Shown here one piece after another: positions 21,523 through 29,106 of a stretch of DNA of 64,000 bases. Numbering within the stretch: position 1 is the stretch's first letter; each line of letters opens with the position of its first letter. The stretch covers positions 49,195-113,194 of the forward strand of contig NZ_JAQWFR010000022.1 in NCBI RefSeq assembly GCF_029238675.1, given 5' to 3'. This DNA is from Oceanicoccus sp. (GTDB lineage: Bacteria; Pseudomonadota; Gammaproteobacteria; Pseudomonadales; Dasaniaceae). A program made the position numbers and the translations under genes. Below the pieces are notes generated by a model that had not been told where the DNA came from, made no database searches, and worked only from the letters and a program-made list of their open reading frames with translations.

Positions 21523-22743
21523 ATGGCAGTCGGCGAAGGCAAGTTACCACCGTTGTATCCTGTTAACGGTTTTCGTTTAGGCACCACCTCAGCGGGTATT
21601 AAAACTCAGGGGCGCCAGGACCTGGTGTTGATGGAAATTGCTGAAGGTGCCAGTGTCGCCGGTGTTTTTACTCGCAATGCCTTTTGTGCTGCGCCAGTTC
21701 AACAAGCTAAGAAACATTTAACCGCTGCTACTCCCCGTTATTTTATTGTTAATACCGGCAATGCCAATGCAGGCACCGGCGAGCAGGGCTTGCAGGATAG
21801 CCAAGCCACTTGTGAGGCTGTCGCTGCACAGGCTAGTGTTAGTGGCGATCAAGTACTGCCTTTTTCCACCGGTGTTATCGGTGAGCCCTTACCGATTGAT
21901 AAAATTATTGCTGCGCTACCGGCAGCACAAACAGCCTTGGATAGTGATGGCTGGGAACAGGCGGCCAGTGGCATTATGACCACGGATACTCGTCCCAAAG
22001 CGGCCTCTGTGCAAATCGATTTATTGGGTGAAACTGTCACCATTACCGGCATTGCCAAAGGTGCCGGTATGATCAAACCTAATATGGCGACTATGTTGGC
22101 TTATGTTGCTACCGACGCGGCCATTGACCAATCCCTGTTACAACTAATGATTAACCAGGCCGTTAACCAGTCTTTTAATCGCATTACCGTTGATGGCGAT
22201 ACCTCCACTAACGATGCCTGTATGTTGGTGGCCACAGGGCAAGCATCGGCTGAGCGTATCAGTGACCAGCAACATCCGTTTTACCAGGCACTTCAAGATG
22301 CCATTACCACCGTTTTTATTGAACTGGCACAGGGCTTGGTCAGGGATGGTGAGGGTGCTAATAAATTTGTCACCGTTGCTGTAAGCGGTGGCCAAAGTGA
22401 AGAAGAGTGTTTAAAGGTCGCTTACACCGTGGCTGAATCTCCCCTGGTAAAAACCGCCTTATTTGCCAGTGACCCAAACTGGGGGCGCTTGTTAGCTGCC
22501 ATTGGGCGCGCCGGTATTGATACGATGGATGTTGACCGTGTTTCGGTGCATTTAAATGATGTGCTGATCGCAGAAAACGGTTGTCGCGCTGCCAGTTATA
22601 CCGAAGAGCAGGGCAGTGCTGCGATGGAGCCGGAAGAGATAGTGATTGCTATCGATCTGGATCGAGGTGATAAAACCGCAACGGTCTGGACCTCTGACCT
22701 TTCTCATGATTATGTTCGCATTAATGCCGAATATCGAACCTGA
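21523..22743 (+). CDS. argJ: Bifunctional ornithine acetyltransferase / N-acetylglutamate synthase ArgJ
   Basis: ArgJ recycles the acetyl group from N-acetylornithine to glutamate in arginine synthesis. The 406-residue precursor contains the self-cleavage motif KGAGMIKPNMATML; the nucleophile is Thr190, where the chain splits into alpha and beta subunits. The secA-argJ-mutT order is also seen in Pseudomonas. It overlaps the Nudix gene by one base (TGATG). Confidence 0.96.
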   Translation: MAVGEGKLPPLYPVNGFRLGTTSAGIKTQGRQDLVLMEIAEGASVAGVFTRNAFCAAPVQQAKKHLTAATPRYFIVNTGNANAGTGEQGLQDSQATCEAVAAQASVSGDQVLPFSTGVIGEPLPIDKIIAALPAAQTALDSDGWEQAASGIMTTDTRPKAASVQIDLLGETVTITGIAKGAGMIKPNMATMLAYVATDAAIDQSLLQLMINQAVNQSFNRITVDGDTSTNDACMLVATGQASAERISDQQHPFYQALQDAITTVFIELAQGLVRDGEGANKFVTVAVSGGQSEEECLKVAYTVAESPLVKTALFASDPNWGRLLAAIGRAGIDTMDVDRVSVHLNDVLIAENGCRAASYTEEQGSAAMEPEEIVIAIDLDRGDKTATVWTSDLSHDYVRINAEYRT

Positions 22744-23165
22744 TGCCCTCTAACACTCATCCTAAGCTTGTGCATGTGGCTGTTGGTGTGATTTTAGATA
22801 GCCGCCAGAATATCCTGATTGCCCTGCGCCCTGAGGATAGCCATCAAGGGGGATTGTGGGAATTTCCCGGTGGCAAAGTAGAGCAGGGAGAGCAAGTGGA
22901 AACCGCTTTATCTCGCGAGCTTTATGAGGAGTTGGGTCTGGAGTCCATTAGCTGCCGCCCACTGATTGAAATCCGCCATGATTACCCGGATAAATCTGTA
23001 CTGCTGGATGTCTGGTGGGTGGATAGCTTTACTGGCCAGCCAGAGGGTAAGGAAGGGCAACCCATTAAATGGGTAAATACCTCGGAGCTACCCGATTATG
23101 CTTTCCCTGAAGCCAATAAGCCTATTATCCATGCGGTTCAGGTGGGTTTAGAGTCGGTCCGCTAA
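22743..23165 (+). CDS. mutT: Nudix hydrolase, MutT-like 8-oxo-dGTP diphosphatase
   Basis: MutT removes oxidised dGTP from the nucleotide pool. The 140-residue product has a complete Nudix box at about residues 44-66, with the pattern GX5EX7REX2EELG. It has the short length of stand-alone MutT; many Pseudomonas relatives carry an added thiamine-phosphate-synthase-like domain, absent here. Coupling to argJ by a one-base overlap suggests co-transcription with secA-argJ. Confidence 0.9.
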   Translation: MPSNTHPKLVHVAVGVILDSRQNILIALRPEDSHQGGLWEFPGGKVEQGEQVETALSRELYEELGLESISCRPLIEIRHDYPDKSVLLDVWWVDSFTGQPEGKEGQPIKWVNTSELPDYAFPEANKPIIHAVQVGLESVR

Positions 23166-23240
23166 GCTGGAATCCCTGGCAATTTCTGGTAGAATCTCCG
23201 CCCTTCTCAAACACAATTGATTTAAAACAGGGCATTTACC

Positions 23241-24344
23241 ATGAGTCTTGCTACGAAAGTATTGGCAGTCAATAACGATCTTCCTATTCGCACAGAACAA
23301 GCTGTTCACAGCGGTAAAGTTCGTTCCGTTTATTGGTTAACCGCAGAAGACAGCCGTCGCCTGATTGAAGAAAAAGGCTACGATGTTGCTATCGATTCCG
23401 AGCTGGCAGTGATGGTAATCAGTGACCGTATTTCTGCCTTCGAGTGTATCTGGCATGGTGAAGGCGGTATGAATGGTGTGCCGGGTAAAGGTGCTGCACT
23501 GAATGCTATTTCTAACCATTGGTTTAAGTTGTTCCGCGAACAAGGTTTGGCCGATAGCCATATCTTAGATATTCCCCATCCGTTAGTCTGGATTGTACAA
23601 AAAGCCAAACCCGTCATGATCGAAGCGATTGCTCGCCAATATATTACCGGCTCCATGTGGCGCTCTTATGCCAAAGGTGAGCGTGAGTTTTGTGGTATTG
23701 CGATTGCCGATGACTTAGAGAAAGATCAAAAATTACCGGAGTTATTAATTACCCCTTCTACCAAAGGTATTCTTACCGGTATTCCCGGCGTGCCAGAAGT
23801 GGATGATGTGAATATCACCCGTGATGATATTAGCAATAATTCAGAAGCCTTTAATTTCCGCAGCCTGGAAGATATCGACAACTACGAAAAATTATTATCT
23901 GAAGGCTTCGATGTGATCAGTGATGCTTTGGAAAAACTGGACCAGATTTTTGTTGATACCAAATTTGAATTTGGTTATGTCACCGATAAAAGCGGTAAAG
24001 AAAAACTGATCTATATGGATGAAGTGGGTACGCCTGATTCATCAAGAATTTGGGATGGTGCCGCTTACCGTGATGGCAAGATTGTTGAGAATTCTAAAGA
24101 AGGCTTCCGTCAGCAATTGTTAAGTCATTTCCCTGATCCCGATATTTTATTAAATAAAAATCGTATGGATGAGCGCAATGCTTTAGCCAAAGACAATGCC
24201 TTGCCTGAATCAATTTTGATGTCAGTATCTGAGACTTATACAGGTATTGCTGAGAAGATTACTGGTGAGAAAATTGTCTTGTCGGATAACCCTAAAGAAG
24301 AAATTATTGCGACTCTTCGTGATGACTATGGTTTGATTGCTTAA
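23241..24344 (+). CDS. purC: SAICAR synthetase PurC (long form)
   Basis: PurC condenses CAIR with aspartate in purine synthesis. The 367-residue product is of the longer type found in Vibrio and many marine Gammaproteobacteria rather than the 237-residue enteric form. It shows SGKVRSVY near residue 26, a [10 protein letters not shown] block near 60, [12 protein letters not shown] near 133 and [12 protein letters not shown] near 260. It converges on the MBL hydrolase gene, with a REP-like element between them. Confidence 0.93.
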   Translation: MSLATKVLAVNNDLPIRTEQAVHSGKVRSVYWLTAEDSRRLIEEKGYDVAIDSELAVMVISDRISAFECIWHGEGGMNGVPGKGAALNAISNHWFKLFREQGLADSHILDIPHPLVWIVQKAKPVMIEAIARQYITGSMWRSYAKGEREFCGIAIADDLEKDQKLPELLITPSTKGILTGIPGVPEVDDVNITRDDISNNSEAFNFRSLEDIDNYEKLLSEGFDVISDALEKLDQIFVDTKFEFGYVTDKSGKEKLIYMDEVGTPDSSRIWDGAAYRDGKIVENSKEGFRQQLLSHFPDPDILLNKNRMDERNALAKDNALPESILMSVSETYTGIAEKITGEKIVLSDNPKEEIIATLRDDYGLIA

Positions 24345-24380
24345 CTCTTTGTCATCCCGCGTTCAACTCTTTGTCATCCC
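24343..24380 (+). repeat. 22-bp-period direct repeat abutting REP-like element A
   Basis: AACTCTTTGTCATCCC occurs at 24343-24358 and again at 24365-24380. The second copy runs into the left edge of the 101-bp element, so the first looks like a truncated copy of that edge left by duplication. Confidence 0.8.
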
Positions 24381-24473
24381 CGCGAAGGCGGGGATCCAGC
24401 CTGCATGTTTATGCTGTTATTTCCGCTAAAGCGGAAATCTACAGTACTGGATTCCCGCTTTCGCGGGAATGAC
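24373..24473 (-). repeat. 101-bp three-hairpin REP-like element, copy A
   Basis: The element opens with GTCATCCCCGCGAAGGCGGGG, has an inner TTTCCGCTAAAGCGGAAA palindrome off centre and closes with CCCGCTTTCGCGGGAATGAC. It is 101 bp long, as are copies B and D, and lies in the opposite orientation to them as judged by the off-centre inner hairpin. It sits between the convergent genes purC and the MBL hydrolase. Confidence 0.93.
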
Positions 24474-24493
24474 GTTTTTTTTGGGGGGGCTGT

Positions 24494-25255
24494 TTAGTTA
24501 ATAGCCAGCCAATCTATCGCTTCATCCTGTTTGGCCAGGATTAGCGAGTCATGTGCATACCATGGCGTGACCGCAGCTCTGGCCAATTCCTCTGTATTAT
24601 TCTTCTCGCTAATATGCGAAATCACCAAGTGCTGTAAGCGCTCTCTTTCAATTTGCTCTAAAAGATTAGCCGCCTGATAGTTACTTAAGTGTCCCCAGTG
24701 TCCAGCAACACGATGCTTAAGTGAGGGCGGATAAGGTCCCATAGCTAACATCTGCGGGCAGTGATTACATTCCAGCATCAGGGCATCACAGTGTTGGTAT
24801 TGCTCGGTAACATGGGGAGTAATACTGCCAAGGTCGGTGAGTAGCCCCATGGTTTTATCATGATGGCGAAAAACAAACTGGCAGGGTTCCCTGGCATCAT
24901 GAGGCACAGCCACGGGCGTGATATCAATATCCTCCACCGTAAAGGCGCGATGGATATTCACTTGATGCATCTTAGTCACTTTCTTTAAGCCATCGTATTG
25001 GCCGGTGCCGTGGGTCAGGTAAACCGGTAGATCGTATTTACGGGCAAAAGGGCCAACGCCTTTAATATGGTCGCTGTGTTCGTGTGTGACTAGGATGGCG
25101 GTAATATCTTCCGGAGAGTGGCCAAGAATCGCCAGTCGGCGCTCAGTTTCTTTAATGGTAAAACCATTATCCACTAGCAATAAGGCATTATTGGAGCGAA
25201 TCAGGGTAGCATTGCCGCGGCTGCCGCTACCCAGGGAAGCAAAAGAAAAGCTCAT
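24494..25255 (-). CDS. MBL-fold metallohydrolase (YycJ/WalJ-like)
   Basis: The 253-residue protein begins with the SLGSGSRGNAT motif and has the binuclear zinc motif HxHxDH (His58, His60, Asp62, His63) of metallo-beta-lactamase-fold hydrolases. It resembles the YycJ group, which has been linked to nuclease activity in DNA repair and wall coordination; the substrate here is unknown. In Pseudomonas the gene lies in a dapA-bamC-MBL-purC run. Here the first three genes keep that order, with bamC only five bases upstream. Confidence 0.88.
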   Translation of the reverse strand: MSFSFASLGSGSRGNATLIRSNNALLLVDNGFTIKETERRLAILGHSPEDITAILVTHEHSDHIKGVGPFARKYDLPVYLTHGTGQYDGLKKVTKMHQVNIHRAFTVEDIDITPVAVPHDAREPCQFVFRHHDKTMGLLTDLGSITPHVTEQYQHCDALMLECNHCPQMLAMGPYPPSLKHRVAGHWGHLSNYQAANLLEQIERERLQHLVISHISEKNNTEELARAAVTPWYAHDSLILAKQDEAIDWLAIN

Positions 25256-25260
25256 TCAGC

Positions 25261-26349
25261 TTAACTGATATTGCGTTTGATCAGTTTTAGCAATCGCTCA
25301 GTATCGCTTTTACTCATCTCTGTATTATCGGGGCGTTCAATAGTAATAGCGACGGTGCCGCTATTGTCTTTTAAGCGAATCAGGTAGGGGATACCTTCGG
25401 AACGTTCATCTTCGTCATTGGAGGTTGCCCAGTTATACATCCAGGAGAACATGCCGTCTTCTTCCTCTTCGGCAATCTCTACATAACTAACATAGTAAAC
25501 CTGCGCGGTGCGGTTCAAATCATCAATCTGGTAACCGGATTTTTGCAGCGCTTTGCCCACCGAAGCCCAGGCCCGTGAAAAGGGCAGGGTCAGGTTGATA
25601 TACACTGTCCCATTGGCATCTTCTTCCAGGGTGATTTTGCCGGAAGAGTCAATCGCCTGTTGTGCCAGCATGGAAACCGCGGCAGCGGCAGAGCTATCCG
25701 CCAGATATTGGGCTAGCCCCTGGGTCATAATATCTTCGCGCTCAGCATTATTAGATTGTTGCGGCCAGTTTTCATCACCAGAGCGAATATCGGCTTGCAG
25801 TACATAAACTTCACTGGTGCCACGTTGTACACCCTGGTCAATCCGCAGGCGGTAACGTTCCCGTAAAGCCTCTTCACCGGTAGGTTGCAGCCATGCAGTT
25901 TCGATAATACCGCTAACCGCATCGGCACGTTGCACGGCTAATTGGTTTAAGCTTAAAAAACCACGTAAGCGCGGCCATACTTCACCGGGTGCGCCATCGA
26001 CTAAAATCCAGCGGTCATCCCCCAGTGTATTAATACGCACACTGTCGCGGTTAATATCTTCAGATAAAGGCTCAGGCGTTGGAACTACAAACTCTTCACC
26101 CAGTGTGGTGCGATCACTGATCGGCGGAATAGCATAGCTATCATCAATAGATTCGCTATCAATACCCTCCGGTAATTCCAGTGGTGGCTCAACGGTGGCC
26201 TGGCGGTAGTCATTGCTGCGGTCACGGAAGGTGCCGTCATCGCCAAATAACCAACCACATGCTGACAGTTGGGTAAGCAGGCAGGCGGCGGCAGACAGTT
26301 TTAACACGGGGTTAAGCAGCATGGGGTTTAATAGAGAGTGGAGCTTCAT
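25261..26349 (-). CDS. bamC: Outer membrane assembly lipoprotein BamC
   Basis: BamC is an accessory lipoprotein of the beta-barrel assembly machine. The 362-residue product has a lipoprotein signal with lipobox LSAC and Cys31, an acidic unstructured region that in the family wraps BamD, then two helix-grip domains. An in-frame ATG at codon 10 would give a more usual 21-residue signal, but the four-base overlap with dapA favours the first ATG. Position next to dapA is the classical nlpB location. Confidence 0.9.
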   Translation of the reverse strand: MKLHSLLNPMLLNPVLKLSAAACLLTQLSACGWLFGDDGTFRDRSNDYRQATVEPPLELPEGIDSESIDDSYAIPPISDRTTLGEEFVVPTPEPLSEDINRDSVRINTLGDDRWILVDGAPGEVWPRLRGFLSLNQLAVQRADAVSGIIETAWLQPTGEEALRERYRLRIDQGVQRGTSEVYVLQADIRSGDENWPQQSNNAEREDIMTQGLAQYLADSSAAAAVSMLAQQAIDSSGKITLEEDANGTVYINLTLPFSRAWASVGKALQKSGYQIDDLNRTAQVYYVSYVEIAEEEEDGMFSWMYNWATSNDEDERSEGIPYLIRLKDNSGTVAITIERPDNTEMSKSDTERLLKLIKRNIS

Positions 26350-27224
26350 TCAATAATTCCTGACTGTTGCATAGCCTGAGTTAAGGTTGGCTGGCTGGAT
26401 TCTGAAAAAACCGTTAACGGCAAGCGGATACCGTCAGTAATCATCCCCATTTTATGCAGTGCCCATTTAACCGGAATAGGGTTGGACTCTAAAAACAGGT
26501 TTTCATGCAGAGGCATCAATTGATTATTGAGCTGTTTCGCGGAATCAGCGTCTCCCGCCAGGGCTGCTTCGCACATCTGTGCCATGAGTTTGGGTGCAAC
26601 ATTGGCGGTTACAGAAATATTGCCTTTGCCGCCGGCCAGTATCAGGTCTATGGCTGTAGGGTCATCACCGGAGTATATGGCAATGCGGTCACAGGTCATG
26701 GCAATCAGTTCCTTGCCGCGCTCCACATCACCGGTGGCATCTTTGATGCCGATAATATTGTCGATACTGGCCAGGCGATCAACGGTACTATTGGCCATAT
26801 CGCAGGCGGTACGGCCCGGTACATTATATAGGATTTGGGGAATAGCCACGCTCTGTGCGATCAGCTTATGGAACTGGTACAGACCTTCTTGTGTGGGCTT
26901 GTTGTAATAGGGGGTGACCAGCAGACAGGCATCAACACCGGCAACACGGGCGGCCTCGGTCAGCTCAATCGCTTCGTTGGCACTGTTGGCACCGGTACCG
27001 GCAATCACCGGAATAGTGCCATTCACCTGGTCAACCACGTGCTTAATTACCATGCAATGCTCGCTAACGCTCAGGGTTGCCGATTCGCCGGTAGTGCCGA
27101 CCGCAACAATGGCATGGGTGCCTTCTTGTAGATGAAAATCCACCAGTGTTTTTAGCCCTGGCCAGTCGATATCGCCACTGGGGGTCATGGGGGTTACCAG
27201 AGCAACCATACTGCCCGTAATCAT
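26346..27224 (-). CDS. dapA: 4-hydroxy-tetrahydrodipicolinate synthase DapA
   Basis: DapA condenses pyruvate with aspartate semialdehyde, the first step of the lysine and meso-DAP branch, and so supplies the MurE substrate. The 292-residue protein has the Schiff-base Lys161 in GIKDATGD, Tyr133 and the Thr44-Thr45 pair of the proton relay. Length is normal. It heads a dapA-bamC-MBL operon on the minus strand. Confidence 0.96.
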   Translation of the reverse strand: MITGSMVALVTPMTPSGDIDWPGLKTLVDFHLQEGTHAIVAVGTTGESATLSVSEHCMVIKHVVDQVNGTIPVIAGTGANSANEAIELTEAARVAGVDACLLVTPYYNKPTQEGLYQFHKLIAQSVAIPQILYNVPGRTACDMANSTVDRLASIDNIIGIKDATGDVERGKELIAMTCDRIAIYSGDDPTAIDLILAGGKGNISVTANVAPKLMAQMCEAALAGDADSAKQLNNQLMPLHENLFLESNPIPVKWALHKMGMITDGIRLPLTVFSESSQPTLTQAMQQSGIIE

Positions 27225-27419
27225 CTATATCTCCATCAACTAAGGTGAGGCGTTATGGTACTGGTGGCCATGGGCAAGCTCAAGCAAGAAAGGCAGTTTT
27301 TAGCGTTATATTTAGCGAATTATCGCTTGTTTACCGATGTTGATGAATTACACTGTTTTTTTGTGGTCTGATGCTCTGTCAGAATCCCATGTTTATGATG
27401 ATTGATGGCGGAATCTTCT

Positions 27420-27935
27420 ATGTTAAATGCAGCAAAATTTTATCGGCTAGCCATAATGTTTATGGCCATTGTGTTGATGATGGGTTCTCTCCAGGCTACG
27501 GCCCAGCAATGGCGAACGGAGGCGGTGTCTCCCATCACCCAACAAAATATGGAGGCCCAGCGGCAGAGTATTGATGACCTGGTGCGGCGTCATTTTGGCC
27601 GCCAGCTTAATGGCCAGAAAGATAATGATATTGCCCTGATGCAGCGTCTGCTGGATGACGGTATTGTCACCTCAAAGGATGTCCGGCAGTTACAGGCCAT
27701 GGGCTTAGTACTAGGCCAGATCCTGAAATCTCAAAAAGGCCTGAGCTGGATTATCTACATCGATAAATATGGTCGTTCCAGGGCGTTACAGGTCCGGGGT
27801 TTTGAACGGGAATTTATTTTCCCGGTGACACAAATCTCCAGAAAGGCTGAGGTCGGTATACGGGTGAATGTGGCGGAGGTTTATCAAGAGCTGGAGCAAG
27901 CCATTATCGATATCCGCAACAAACCTCCGTTTTAA
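27420..27935 (+). CDS. DUF3806 family exported protein
   Basis: From the ATG at 27420 the product is 171 residues, with a signal peptide ending near AQQ (about residue 29). A DUF3806-type domain follows, recognised by VRRHFGRQLNG, LMQRLLDDGIV, and the WIIYIDKYGRSRALQ and FIFPVTQISRK blocks. The function of this family is not known. An ATG at 27405 is also open, but the later start gives the better signal peptide. It diverges from dapA across a 195-bp gap and converges on the fieF gene. Confidence 0.75.
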   Translation: MLNAAKFYRLAIMFMAIVLMMGSLQATAQQWRTEAVSPITQQNMEAQRQSIDDLVRRHFGRQLNGQKDNDIALMQRLLDDGIVTSKDVRQLQAMGLVLGQILKSQKGLSWIIYIDKYGRSRALQVRGFEREFIFPVTQISRKAEVGIRVNVAEVYQELEQAIIDIRNKPPF

Positions 27936-27942
27936 CACACCT

Positions 27943-28043
27943 GTCATTCCCGCGAAGGCGGGAATCCAGTGCTGTAGATTTCCGCTTAAGCGGAAAAAAC
28001 AGCATGAGCAGGCAGGCTGGATTCCCGCCTTTGCGGGAATGAC
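27943..28043 (+). repeat. 101-bp three-hairpin REP-like element, copy B
   Basis: This copy has the same length and plan as copies A and D: GTCATTCCCGCGAAGGCGGG at the left, TTTCCGCTTAAGCGGAAA inside and CCCGCCTTTGCGGGAATGAC at the right. It begins eight bases after the DUF3806 stop codon, between convergent genes, where its hairpins may also end transcripts. Confidence 0.95.
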
Positions 28044-28071
28044 GGTAGGGGGCGGGCGGGATGAGGTTTTT

Positions 28072-29010
28072 TTAGCTGCGTAAAAACGGGTCCACCTCTT
28101 CTATACCCTGGGGGTCCTGATGGATCAAAACCTCGGTATTCGGGAACTCCTGCTGAATAAGTTGTTCGATTTCATCAGCAATAGCGTGGGCCTGATTCAG
28201 GTTCATTTCCCCATCCATCTCCAAATGAAATTGAATAAAAGCCGAAAGGCCAGCACGGCGAGTGCGCAGGTCGTGAATATCATTGACTCTGGCATGTTGT
28301 TTGGCGAGAGTGCGGATATGCTCCCTTTCTTCCTCAGAAAATTCGGTATCCATTAGTTGCTCAATGGCGTTTTTGCCAATACTCCAGGCTCCACGAATTA
28401 AAACGCAGGCCAGCACAATAGCAATAACAGGGTCGATCAAGGGTGAGTTTAATAGTCCGGACAATACCAGCGCTAAGATTACCCCAAGGTTAATCGCAAT
28501 ATCCCCAAAGCCGTGCAGGGCATCACCGGCAACTATCACCGAGCCGGTGCGTTTAACCACATAGCGCTGAATCAGTACCAGCACAGCCACCATAGCGGAG
28601 GACACCAGCATAATACTGATGCCCAATTCAGTATTAACGGGAAACTCAGGGTTAATCAGGCGGCGTACTGACTCGGCCATCAGAAATACCGCCGAACCAC
28701 CAATAATCATCGCCTGAAACATACCGCCAATCGGTTCGGCTTTGCCGTGACCAAAGCGGTGCTCGGCATCAGCCGGCTGCATCGCGCTGCGAATAAAATA
28801 CATATTGATAAAGGCGGCTGCAGCATCGAGTACTGAATCCAGTAATGAGCCGAGCATAGCGACAGAGCCGGTTTTGGCCCAGGCGATGGCTTTGATCACC
28901 ACCAAAATAAGTGCCACTACCACGGATGCATTGGTGGCCAGTTTTAGCAGCTGTTCTTTTTTGTTTTTATCGATGCTCTTGATAAGAGCTTTGTCGGGAG
29001 AGCTGATCAT
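28072..29010 (-). CDS. fieF: FieF-type cation diffusion facilitator
   Basis: Cation diffusion facilitators export divalent metals such as Zn or Fe by proton exchange across the inner membrane. The 312-residue product has about six membrane helices, the transport-site pair Asp58 and Asp62 in DxxxD, the RFGHGKAEPIGG loop, and a C-terminal cytoplasmic dimer domain with metal-binding His residues. The best match by eye is E. coli FieF. It is flanked by REP-like copies B and C. Confidence 0.9.
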   Translation of the reverse strand: MISSPDKALIKSIDKNKKEQLLKLATNASVVVALILVVIKAIAWAKTGSVAMLGSLLDSVLDAAAAFINMYFIRSAMQPADAEHRFGHGKAEPIGGMFQAMIIGGSAVFLMAESVRRLINPEFPVNTELGISIMLVSSAMVAVLVLIQRYVVKRTGSVIVAGDALHGFGDIAINLGVILALVLSGLLNSPLIDPVIAIVLACVLIRGAWSIGKNAIEQLMDTEFSEEEREHIRTLAKQHARVNDIHDLRTRRAGLSAFIQFHLEMDGEMNLNQAHAIADEIEQLIQQEFPNTEVLIHQDPQGIEEVDPFLRS

Positions 29011-29021
29011 TGATGTATTCC

Positions 29022-29103
29022 GTTATTCCCGCCCCCGACCCAATCACTCGAGGGTAGGCTGCGGGAATCTAAAGTATTGGGTTCCCACCTGCGCGGGAAT
29101 GAC
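29022..29103 (+). repeat. REP-like element, variant subfamily, copy C
   Basis: The outer ends resemble the 101-bp family (TTATTCCCGC and GCGCGGGAATGAC), but the inside differs: a CCCGACC stretch, CTCGAGGGTAGGCTGCGGG and AAAGTATTGGGTTCCCACC. The same inside occurs, partly, in copy G at 52208-52259. It lies between the fieF and DUF1631 genes. Confidence 0.8.
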
Positions 29104-29106
29104 ATT

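Noticed and set aside
23167..23195. Possible purC promoter (CTGGAA-17-TAGAAT)
   Set aside because: The -10 is acceptable but the -35 is too poor to list as a feature.
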